Assembly: GCA_030597945.1 (NCBI GenBank) | Contig: JAUVQW010000088.1 | Coordinates: forward strand, 1-5,238 | DNA length: 5,238 nt | Source of the DNA: Actinomycetes bacterium | GTDB taxonomy: Bacteria > Actinomycetota > Aquicultoria > CAJVYJ01 | Direction of reading: 5' to 3' | Shown here: positions 1 to 5,238 of the stretch, piece by piece | Layout: every line of letters begins with the position of its first letter | How positions within the stretch are numbered: the first letter of the stretch is position 1 | The notes under the pieces: generated by a model | Seen by the model: only the letters and a program-made list of their open reading frames with translations | Databases searched by the model: none | Told to the model about the DNA's origin: nothing | Made by a program: the position numbers and the translations under genes

Positions 1-279
1 CTCTTTATAATATACTTCCCGCTGATCCTGATCGGGGACAAGGATCATCACGAGATCGGCAGCAGCGGCCGCTTTAGCTGTCGTTTCAACTTGAAGGCCG
101 TCTTCTTCGGCGATCTTCCACGAGGAGCTTCCCTTTCTTAAGCCGACGATAACGTCGTGACCGCTTTCCTTTAGGTTAAGGGCGTGGGCATGCCCCTGGC
201 TGCCGTAACCTATTACGGCTATCTTCTTTCCCTTCAATATTTTTTTATCCGAATCTTTCTCATAGTAGACTGGTGCCAA
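1..279 (-). CDS. ilvC: Ketol-acid reductoisomerase, N-terminal 93 residues (partial at window edge)
   Basis: Ketol-acid reductoisomerase converts 2-acetolactate or 2-aceto-2-hydroxybutyrate to the dihydroxy acid with NAD(P)H and Mg2+, the second common step of Val/Ile/Leu synthesis in the cytoplasm. The visible part opens APVYYEKDSD and contains the Rossmann glycine motif GYGSQGHAHALNL (residues 24-36), then the cofactor-specificity loop GLRKGSSSW (46-54) and the strand VMILVPD (77-83), all typical of the family. The Arg and Ser residues of that loop resemble NADPH-preferring enzymes (inference). The start is TTG at 279, chosen because AAGGGAGG lies 5 bases upstream and the protein begins where the family normally does. 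The frame stays open to base 1, so the catalytic knotted C-terminal domain is outside the window. It follows ilvN after 50 bases with no terminator seen, so it is probably the fourth gene of the operon. Confidence 0.96.
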   Translation of the reverse strand, partial: MAPVYYEKDSDKKILKGKKIAVIGYGSQGHAHALNLKESGHDVIVGLRKGSSSWKIAEEDGLQVETTAKAAAAADLVMILVPDQDQREVYYKE

Positions 280-284
280 CTTGG

Positions 285-292
285 CCTCCCTT
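285..292 (-). promoter_or_regulatory. Strong Shine-Dalgarno site of ilvC
   Basis: AAGGGAGG is followed 5 bases later by a TTG codon at 279-277. No in-frame ATG or GTG gives a protein with the proper KARI N-terminus, so this site decides the TTG start. The rest of the 50-base ilvN-ilvC gap holds only a short ACCTATT direct repeat and no clear hairpin or promoter. Confidence 0.85.
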
Positions 293-329
293 AAATAGGT
301 CCGTTCGATTCAATAGGTTGATAGATTTT

Positions 330-812
330 TTACTCTTTTTGCCCTCGGGATAAAGCGATCCTGCCGGTTCTAACGAACTCGACTATACCATAAGGCCGGA
401 GCATCTCTTCGATCGCTTCCAGCTTATCGATTGTACCGGTCACCTCAACGGTAAGACTGTTTTTACTTACATCCACTATTCCGCTACGGAAAATACCGGC
501 GATCTCGATGATCTCTGTCCTTGTCTTAGAAGTTGCGTTGACTTTGATAAGAGCCAACTCTCTGTTCACAGATTTTACGGGATCAAGATCGCTTATCTTG
601 ACTACGTTTATCAGTTTATTTAATTGTTTAGTGATCTGCTCCAAGGAATGTTCGGCTGCGCCCACCACGATCGTCATCCTCGAAAGGTTAGGGTCCTCAG
701 TAGGACCGACGGCGAGACTGTCGATATTAAATCCCCGCCTGCTAAAGAGACCGGCGATCCTGACTAAGACACCCGGTTTGTTCTCAACTAGAACAGAAAG
801 CGTATGCTTCAT
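330..812 (-). CDS. ilvN: Acetolactate synthase small (regulatory) subunit
   Basis: This is the regulatory subunit of acetohydroxyacid synthase. It stimulates the IlvB catalytic subunit and in characterised enzymes confers valine feedback inhibition. The 160 residues match the usual length of about 160-165. An N-terminal ACT domain spans roughly residues 3-77 (LSVLVENKPGVLVRIAGLF, GFNIDSL, LSRMTIVV). The second ALS small-subunit domain spans roughly 84-157 (ELALIKV, IAGIFRSGIVDVS, ending GRIALSRG). By comparison with E. coli IlvH, the effector-site positions Asn11, Gly14 and Asn29 are all present, so sensitivity to valine is expected (inference). The ATG at 812 shares one base with the ilvB stop (TAATG), which suggests translational coupling and equal production of the two subunits. 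A modest AGAGGA site lies about 9 bases upstream, inside the last ilvB codons. The symbol ilvH is used for the same protein in some genomes. Confidence 0.97.
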   Translation of the reverse strand: MKHTLSVLVENKPGVLVRIAGLFSRRGFNIDSLAVGPTEDPNLSRMTIVVGAAEHSLEQITKQLNKLINVVKISDLDPVKSVNRELALIKVNATSKTRTEIIEIAGIFRSGIVDVSKNSLTVEVTGTIDKLEAIEEMLRPYGIVEFVRTGRIALSRGQKE

Positions 813-2581
813 TATCCCAAATCCTCTTCACTGGCTATCATCTCATGGAGCGAGGCGCCTGCGGGTACCATTGGAAAAACGTTTTCTTCTCTGGCGACGC
901 AGAAATCGATCAGCGTCGGCCCCTTTGTCTTCATCGCCTCTTTTATCGCTGGCTCCACTTCATCTTTTTTGCTGACGCGAATCCCTTTTGCGCAGTAGGC
1001 CTCAGCTAATTTTACAAAATCAGGAACGTATTTAGGGCACTCATCAATCGGCTGGCTGCAGCCGACAGGGCATGTCTCATCAGCTCTTAGACACGTCTGT
1101 GAATAATTTTTTCCGAAAAAAAGTTGTTGCCACTGCCTTACCATCCCTAAGTATCCGTTATTTAAGATCGCGATATTTATCGGTAAATCGTTAATAGTTG
1201 CCGTCGCCAACTCCTGAGAGACCATTTGAAAACTGCCATCACCATCGATTACCCAGACCGTACTATCGGGCCTGCCAAATTGGGCTCCGATCGCCGAAGG
1301 AAGGCCAAAGCCCATCGTTCCCAGCCCTCCCGAAGATATGAAGCTCCTCGGTTTTTTTGCATTGTAATACTGGGCCGCCCACATCTGATTCTGACCGACG
1401 CCGGTGGTTATGATCGTATCTTTTTTTCCGGTAAGCCTTGATATCTCTTCGACAACGAACTGGGGATTAACACCGTTTCCAGACGTTTCATAGCTAAGCG
1501 GAAATTCTTTTTTCCATTTCGCGATCTGATCCAGCCATGCCTTTTTGGACTCCTCTTTTTCGCCCTTCTCTCTAAATTTAGATATCTCTTTAGCCAGAGC
1601 CGTGAGTACATCTTTAGCGTTACCGACCACAGGTATCATCGCCTCGATGTTTTTACTTATCTCAGCCGGATCGATGTCAACATGGATGATTTTTATCCCT
1701 TGAGCAAATTGGCTTAATTTTCCGGTAACGCGATCATCGAACCTGACACCAAGGGCGATGATCAGGTCGTTATTGATTATTGCTTTATTGGCATACTGGG
1801 TGCCGTGCATCCCGAGCATACCAAGAGCTAATTTATTATCGGAAGGGATCATGCCGATTCCCATCAGTGTTGTCGTTACCGGTATCTTTGCCATCTCGGC
1901 CAGCTGGACCAGTTCCTTAGACGCGTCCGAGGCGATTATTCCTCCGCCGGCGTAAATAACCGGTTTCTTGGATTCCATTATTGCCTTTGCCGCTTGCTTG
2001 ACCTGCTTGGGGTGGCCTTTATATGTCGGCTTATAGCCGGGAAGCTCAAGCTTTTCCGGATATTTAAAATCTATCATCGCGGTTGTAATATCCTTAGGGA
2101 TATCTATAAGTACAGGACCGGGCCTGCCGGTCAAGGCGATATGAAAAGCTTCCTTTATCGCTTTTGGAAGATCATTGACATCTTTGACCAGATAGCTGTG
2201 TTTTACTATCGGAAGTGTAATTCCGGTAATATCGGCTTCTTGAAAAGCATCGGTTCCAAGAACAGGTGTTACCACCTGTCCGGTTATAGCTATTATCGGG
2301 ACAGAGTCCATATAGGCGTTTGCAATGCCGGTTACCAGATTAGTCGCTCCCGGCCCGGAGGTGGCGATACAGACTCCGGCTTTACCAGTCGCCCTGGCAT
2401 AACCGTCCGCCGCGTGAGCGGCGCACTGCTCGTGGCGCATCAATATATGCTTTATCTTGTCTTGTTTGTAGATGGCTTCATATATAGGAAGAAGAACCCC
2501 TCCGGGAATACCGAAGACGATATCTACCCCTTCTTCCTCAAGGCTTTTTAGTAACGCCTCTGCACCCGTCATCTTTTTCAT
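812..2581 (-). CDS. ilvB: Acetolactate synthase large (catalytic) subunit with a Cys-rich insertion
   Basis: This is the thiamine-diphosphate enzyme that condenses pyruvate with pyruvate or 2-ketobutyrate to start valine/leucine or isoleucine synthesis. Counted from ATG 2581 it has 589 residues in three domains: N-terminal ThDP-binding at about 4-170, with catalytic Glu51 in RHEQCAAHAADGYARATG and the SGPGATN motif; a central domain at about 190-325; and C-terminal ThDP-binding at about 385-545, with the Mg/ThDP motif GDGS (447-450) ending in Asn474-Asn475. Trp484 of GMVRQWQ, part of the active-site lid, is conserved. Directly after that lid there is an insertion of about 20 residues with Cys497, 504, 508 and 515, absent from E. 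coli or plant enzymes, which explains the slightly large size. A GTG at 2590 is also in frame, but the GGGTGGG ribosome site would overlap it, so ATG 2581 is preferred; ATG 2572 is another option. The gene starts 25 bases after ilvD and overlaps ilvN by one base. Confidence 0.97.
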   Translation of the reverse strand: MKKMTGAEALLKSLEEEGVDIVFGIPGGVLLPIYEAIYKQDKIKHILMRHEQCAAHAADGYARATGKAGVCIATSGPGATNLVTGIANAYMDSVPIIAITGQVVTPVLGTDAFQEADITGITLPIVKHSYLVKDVNDLPKAIKEAFHIALTGRPGPVLIDIPKDITTAMIDFKYPEKLELPGYKPTYKGHPKQVKQAAKAIMESKKPVIYAGGGIIASDASKELVQLAEMAKIPVTTTLMGIGMIPSDNKLALGMLGMHGTQYANKAIINNDLIIALGVRFDDRVTGKLSQFAQGIKIIHVDIDPAEISKNIEAMIPVVGNAKDVLTALAKEISKFREKGEKEESKKAWLDQIAKWKKEFPLSYETSGNGVNPQFVVEEISRLTGKKDTIITTGVGQNQMWAAQYYNAKKPRSFISSGGLGTMGFGLPSAIGAQFGRPDSTVWVIDGDGSFQMVSQELATATINDLPINIAILNNGYLGMVRQWQQLFFGKNYSQTCLRADETCPVGCSQPIDECPKYVPDFVKLAEAYCAKGIRVSKKDEVEPAIKEAMKTKGPTLIDFCVAREENVFPMVPAGASLHEMIASEEDLG

Positions 2582-2587
2582 CTTAAA

Positions 2588-2596
2588 CACCCACCC
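2588..2596 (-). promoter_or_regulatory. Ribosome binding site of ilvB
   Basis: In the 25-base ilvD-ilvB gap the transcript reads GGGTGGGTG, and its GGTG part ends 6 bases before ATG 2581. The in-frame GTG at 2590 lies inside this purine run and would have no spacing, so the site favours the ATG start. It is a less perfect Shine-Dalgarno match than those of ilvD and ilvC. Confidence 0.6.
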
Positions 2597-2606
2597 ATAA
2601 TCTGGC

Positions 2607-4262
2607 TCATCTTATTATCGCGCCCTTGGAAGCCGAAGATACGCTTTTTGCGTATCTCGACATATAACCTTTGGTTATCTTTAGCTTCGGCGCCTCCCAG
2701 ACGCTTCGTCTTTTGTCTATCTCTTCATCGCTTACGCTTAAATTTAACTTTCTACCTGGTATATCAATCTCAATTATATCGCCTTCTTCTATTAGTGCAA
2801 TCACGCCTCCGGCCGCGGCCTCAGGCGAAACATGTCCTATAGCTGCCCCCCGCGTCCCCCCGGAAAAACGCCCATCGGTTATTAGGGCGACCTGCGCCCC
2901 AAGGCCCATGCCGCTAACGGCAGAAGTCGGGGTAAGCATCTCTCTCATCCCCGGACCGCCTCTAGGCCCCTCATAACGGACTACTATCACATCACCGGCG
3001 CTTATTTTATCACCCATGATAGCCTCAAATGCCTCTTCCTCGCTATCGAAGACCCTTGCCGGACCTTTGTGGGTAAGCATCTCTTTGACAACAGCCGCTT
3101 CTTTAACTACCGCACCCTCGCTAGCTATATTTCCCCATAGGACAGCTAGCCCTCCGGTATTGGAGTGGGGATCGCTGATATCTCTTATCACTTTAGTATT
3201 CATATTTTTTCCGGCAGCAATAACATCCTTTACTCTGCCATATACGGTCTGCTCGTCTTCGTTTATTAAACCTTTCTTAGAAAGTTCCTTTAAAACTGCC
3301 GATATCCCGCCGGCAATATCCAGATCTTCCAGATGGTCGCTGCCCGCCGGACTGATCTTGCAAAGATTTGGAGTAGCCGAACTTACCTCGTTTACCATCT
3401 CCAAACTAAAATCGATATCCAACTCGGATACGATGGCCGGCAGATGAAGAATAGTATTTGTAGAACCGCCAAGCGCCATATCGACGGTAAGAGCGTTCTT
3501 AAGAGATCCCGCGGTTATGATGTCAGAGGGTGTAATATCCTCTCTAACCAGATCCATCACTCTTTTACCCGCCTCTTTTGCCAGCCTTATTCTGGCGGCG
3601 TTTACCGCGGGGATCGTTCCGTTTCCCGGCAGTCCGAGGCCAATCGCTTCTGTTAGGCAGTTCATGGTATTAGCAGTAAACATCCCCGAACAAGAGCCGC
3701 AACCGGGGCAAGCCGATTCTTCAAGCTCTAAAAGCTCGGCTTCCGTCATCTTATTTGCTTTTACCGAACCGACCCCTTCAAACAAGGATATCAGATCGCT
3801 ACTTCCAGATGTCGTCCTTCCGGCCAACATCGGACCACCACTTACGAATATCGTAGGAATATCGACCCTGCAGGCCGCCATCAGCATCCCGGGAACTACT
3901 TTATCGCAGTTTGGTATCATTACCGCCCCATCGAATTGATGGGCGTTAAGCTCGAGTTCGACACTGTCTGCGATGACTTCGCGGCTGGCAAGCGAGTACA
4001 TCATGCCCTCGTGGTTCATAGCGATACCGTCACATATCCCGATTGTGCAAAATTCCATCGGAGTACCGCCGCCTAGCCTGACACCGGCTTTCGCAGCTTC
4101 GGCTATCTTTCCCAGATGTATATGGCCGGGAACTACCTCGTTTTCAGAATTGACGATAGCGATCAGTGGTCTTTCGATCTCATCAACGGTCAGACCAAGC
4201 GCCCTAAGTAGCGCCCTGTGAGGCGCCTTAGCTATTCCCTTTTTAATCTTATCGCTTCTCAA
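2607..4262 (-). CDS. ilvD: Dihydroxy-acid dehydratase
   Basis: IlvD removes water from 2,3-dihydroxy-isovalerate or -methylvalerate to give the 2-keto acid precursors of valine (and leucine) and isoleucine. It uses an Fe-S cluster and Mg2+. The 551 residues are normal for the shorter members of the ILVD/EDD family. The start MRSDKIKKGIAKAPHRALLR is canonical. Signature 1 is CDKVVPGMLMA (Cys119), the second cysteine cluster is ACPGCGSCSGM (Cys185, 188, 191), and signature 2 is ALITDGRFSGGT near the C-terminus. VNSENEVVPGH near residue 40 lacks the extra PCN cysteine of the M. tuberculosis [2Fe-2S] type and resembles E. coli IlvD, which carries an oxygen-labile [4Fe-4S] cluster (cluster type here is inferred). 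The start is TTG at 4262, supported by AGGAG 5 bases upstream. It is the first gene after the T-box leader and is followed by ilvB after 25 bases. Confidence 0.98.
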   Translation of the reverse strand: MRSDKIKKGIAKAPHRALLRALGLTVDEIERPLIAIVNSENEVVPGHIHLGKIAEAAKAGVRLGGGTPMEFCTIGICDGIAMNHEGMMYSLASREVIADSVELELNAHQFDGAVMIPNCDKVVPGMLMAACRVDIPTIFVSGGPMLAGRTTSGSSDLISLFEGVGSVKANKMTEAELLELEESACPGCGSCSGMFTANTMNCLTEAIGLGLPGNGTIPAVNAARIRLAKEAGKRVMDLVREDITPSDIITAGSLKNALTVDMALGGSTNTILHLPAIVSELDIDFSLEMVNEVSSATPNLCKISPAGSDHLEDLDIAGGISAVLKELSKKGLINEDEQTVYGRVKDVIAAGKNMNTKVIRDISDPHSNTGGLAVLWGNIASEGAVVKEAAVVKEMLTHKGPARVFDSEEEAFEAIMGDKISAGDVIVVRYEGPRGGPGMREMLTPTSAVSGMGLGAQVALITDGRFSGGTRGAAIGHVSPEAAAGGVIALIEEGDIIEIDIPGRKLNLSVSDEEIDKRRSVWEAPKLKITKGYMSRYAKSVSSASKGAIIR

Positions 4263-4267
4263 ATTTT

Positions 4268-4272
4268 CTCCT
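4268..4272 (-). promoter_or_regulatory. Shine-Dalgarno site of ilvD
   Basis: TTAGGAGAAAATTTG places AGGAG 5 bases before the TTG start at 4262-4260. It lies just downstream of the leader terminator, so it is transcribed only when the T-box antiterminates. No ATG in the correct frame lies nearby, which supports the TTG start. Confidence 0.85.
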
Positions 4273-4280
4273 AAGTACAG

Positions 4281-4308
4281 AAAAACCCCTCATCCAAGGG
4301 ACGAGAGG
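4281..4308 (-). terminator. Intrinsic terminator of the T-box leader
   Basis: CCTCTCGTCC (4308-4299) pairs over 10 positions, with two G-U wobbles, with GGATGAGGGG (4295-4286). The loop is CTT, followed by five T (4285-4281). It ends about 18 bases before the ilvD start and would stop transcription when the cognate tRNA is charged. Confidence 0.92.
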
Positions 4309-4330
4309 TAAACCCATCGCGGTACCACCC
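4298..4330 (-). promoter_or_regulatory. T-box antiterminator element
   Basis: GGG (4330-4328) pairs with CCC (4300-4298), and GCGA (4320-4317) pairs with TCGT (4304-4301). The seven-base bulge TGGTACC (4327-4321) is left free, and its UGGU is complementary to an ACCA tRNA 3' end. The TCGTCC segment is also part of the 5' arm of the terminator, so the two folds exclude each other. This is the standard T-box switch. Confidence 0.9.
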
Positions 4331-4536
4331 AAGTTGCCCCAACAGGGCCGCTTAAACTGCTGATAACGGTTGCCTCCGGAAAAGCTTACTACGGTTTCTA
4401 ACCGCTTCAACTTCTCGACTCCGGGGTGAGATTCTTCCATACTGCGCCGCCGACCTTCCAGCTGATAGCCGACTCTCTTCTAGACTTTGTATGGCTTACT
4501 GTCCCCATCAACGCCTGTTTCTTATAGATTAGACGT

Positions 4537-4566
4537 ATTTTACTTAAACGGAGCGGTCGGTGTCAA
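4537..4566 (-). promoter_or_regulatory. Housekeeping-type promoter of the ilv operon
   Basis: A perfect -35 box TTGACA (4566-4561) is followed after 18 bases by TAAAAT (4542-4537), one mismatch from the -10 consensus. Transcription would start near 4530, which gives a leader of about 250 bases before the terminator ends, a normal length for a T-box. The promoter is 28 bases beyond the stop codon of the upstream gene. Confidence 0.82.
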
Positions 4567-4594
4567 TAAAAATGCGGATATTTAATAGAGCGTT

Positions 4595-5236
4595 TTATTT
4601 CATCAATTTAAATGTCGAGATGATCTTGTCAAACTCGGGCTCGAGTTCGGTGAATTGATCGTTTGCGGTATGAAAAACAACATAGTAAGCGTAATCATCT
4701 TTAACAAAAATATACTGCTGCTGCGCTACTCTGGCACCTTCAGAGGAGAGAAAATCGTATGAATATTTTAGGACCTCGTGATCGTTTATTTTTACGATCT
4801 CATAACCGCTGGAGTTAAACTCGGTTAACTTCTCGGCCATCACTTTATCTAGAGTATCACCGATCTTTTTCAGGTCGGAGTCGGCATCTGAGATCGCCTG
4901 CGACTTGATCCCCATAAGGCCGTCGGGATCGCTTCTATTTACCCCGATCTCGAAACCGCTTCCGATATCTTCTAGGGCGGTAGCGTCCATCTTTTGCCAC
5001 GGCTTAATGAATTCAAAGGAAAAGTCGCTGTCGGCATAGGCGTTATCGTCTACTTCTTGAGTAGTACTTGTAGTCGACGAACCTCCGGTGCCGATACCCA
5101 TAGCTCTAAATGCGCCGGTAAAGTAGAGGAGGGCGATAATAAAGGCAGCAGCGATGAACATCAAAAAGAATCGGCGCTGCCGTTTTACTTCATTCTCTTT
5201 CTCTTCTCTTCTATTCACCGTGCTCTCAGTTTCCAC
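4595..5236 (-). CDS. Membrane-anchored protein with a possible PsbP-like outer domain (5' end uncertain)
   Basis: I do not recognise a named gene. The visible 213 residues begin with a strongly charged stretch (about 1-22, ending VKRQRR), then one hydrophobic segment FFLMFIAAAFIIALLYFTGAF (about 23-43). Next come a Gly/Ser/Thr linker (about 48-59) and a globular part of about 145 residues to the end. The positive residues before the helix suggest an N-inside, C-outside signal anchor; there is no lipobox cysteine, and the protein has no cysteine at all. The outer part starts FSFEFIKPWQK and ends FDKIISTFKLMK, reminiscent of PsbP/DUF1795-type extracytoplasmic domains, which often read F.f..P.gW at the start and ..i..SF at the end; this is a weak fold guess. 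The GTG at 5236 lies two bases from the window edge with no ribosome site visible, so the true start may lie beyond the edge or at GTG 5218. It ends 28 bases before the ilv promoter and is probably a separate transcription unit. Confidence 0.75.
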   Translation of the reverse strand: METESTVNRREEKENEVKRQRRFFLMFIAAAFIIALLYFTGAFRAMGIGTGGSSTTSTTQEVDDNAYADSDFSFEFIKPWQKMDATALEDIGSGFEIGVNRSDPDGLMGIKSQAISDADSDLKKIGDTLDKVMAEKLTEFNSSGYEIVKINDHEVLKYSYDFLSSEGARVAQQQYIFVKDDYAYYVVFHTANDQFTELEPEFDKIISTFKLMK

Positions 5237-5238
5237 AA

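Larger units (their letters stand above)
4281..4530 (-). ncRNA. T-box riboswitch leader of the ilv operon, specifier probably CUC (Leu)
   Basis: A T-box leader binds an uncharged tRNA and then prevents termination upstream of amino-acid genes. Stem I has a basal helix GGGG (4506-4503) with CCCC (4426-4423) and an upper helix CCATAC (4494-4489) with GTATGG (4442-4437). Between them is the specifier loop with the S-turn partners AGTA (4500-4497) and GAA (4434-4432). One base after GAA comes CTC (4430-4428) and then A, the same arrangement as in the B. subtilis glyQS leader, giving a leucine codon. Further on are a small hairpin CGGTT/AACCG (4404-4392), the segment AACCGTTATC typical of T-boxes, and a hairpin GCCCT/GGGGC (4348-4336). 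The T-box GGGTGGTACCGCG (4330-4318) follows. Its variable base is U, fitting a tRNA ending ACCA, as tRNA-Leu, -Ile and -Val do. The class is certain; the specifier is inferred from alignment by eye and the exact 5' end is approximate. Confidence 0.95.

Noticed and set aside
292..319. Direct repeat ACCTATT, two copies 12 bases apart, in the ilvN-ilvC gap
   Set aside because: Seven bases is too short to mean much; it has no symmetry typical of an operator.
1994..2551. 185-residue plus-strand open frame opposite ilvB
   Set aside because: It is a shadow of a strongly conserved ThDP-enzyme gene on the other strand and its translation shows no domain-like pattern. The other plus-strand frames opposite ilvN, ilvB and ilvD are rejected for the same reason.
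2578..2598. Mini-ORF of six codons (ATG GGT GGG TGT TTA AGA TGA) whose stop overlaps the ilvB start
   Set aside because: It has no ribosome site of its own, and its codons are the ilvB Shine-Dalgarno region; most likely chance.
4428..4432. Reading the T-box specifier as AUC (Ile), which would seem natural for an ilv operon
   Set aside because: AUC at 4432-4430 would use the last A of the GAA S-turn partner and would be followed by U rather than the usual purine. CUC at 4430-4428 keeps GAA intact and is followed by A. Not excluded without a covariance alignment.
4249..4440. 63-residue open frame on the minus strand across the leader
   Set aside because: It runs through the T-box, antiterminator and terminator, which are fully explained as structured RNA, and enters ilvD out of frame.
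1..5238. CRISPR array, insertion sequence, tRNA gene, phage or defence genes
   Set aside because: No repeated spacer pattern, inverted-repeat ends, transposase or cloverleaf was seen; nearly all bases are covered by the ilv operon, its leader and one upstream gene.

Overview
The window carries most of a branched-chain amino-acid biosynthesis operon, all on the minus strand, in the order promoter, T-box leader, ilvD, ilvB, ilvN, ilvC. ilvC runs off the left edge. A separate gene for a membrane-anchored protein lies upstream on the same strand and reaches the right edge.

Reading right to left (5' to 3' on the minus strand): 4595-5236 encodes a protein with one N-terminal membrane anchor and an outside domain that looks PsbP-like, with an uncertain start. 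4537-4566 is a sigma-70/sigma-A type promoter. 4281-4530 is a T-box riboswitch leader with a recognisable Stem I, specifier loop, T-box bulge, antiterminator and intrinsic terminator; its specifier is best read as CUC (Leu). Then follow ilvD (dihydroxy-acid dehydratase), ilvB (acetolactate synthase catalytic subunit), ilvN (its ACT-domain regulatory subunit, overlapping ilvB by one base) and the first 93 codons of ilvC (ketol-acid reductoisomerase).

Together the enzymes make acetolactate or acetohydroxybutyrate (IlvB/IlvN), reduce and isomerise it (IlvC), and dehydrate the diol to the 2-keto acid precursors of valine, isoleucine and, further on, leucine (IlvD). Two control layers are visible: tRNA-sensing attenuation at the leader, and probable valine feedback through the conserved effector-site residues of IlvN.

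The T-box, strong Shine-Dalgarno sites with TTG starts, and moderate GC suggest a Gram-positive-type lineage (Firmicutes or a low/moderate-GC actinobacterial relative). An anaerobic or microaerobic life is possible from the E. coli-type Fe-S cysteine pattern of IlvD, but this is inference; the sequence does not fix the taxon. The region is mostly ordinary core metabolism and I see no novel multi-gene system. The points most worth a second look are a four-cysteine insertion in IlvB next to the active-site lid and the leucine-type specifier on an ilv operon that contains no leu gene within the window.
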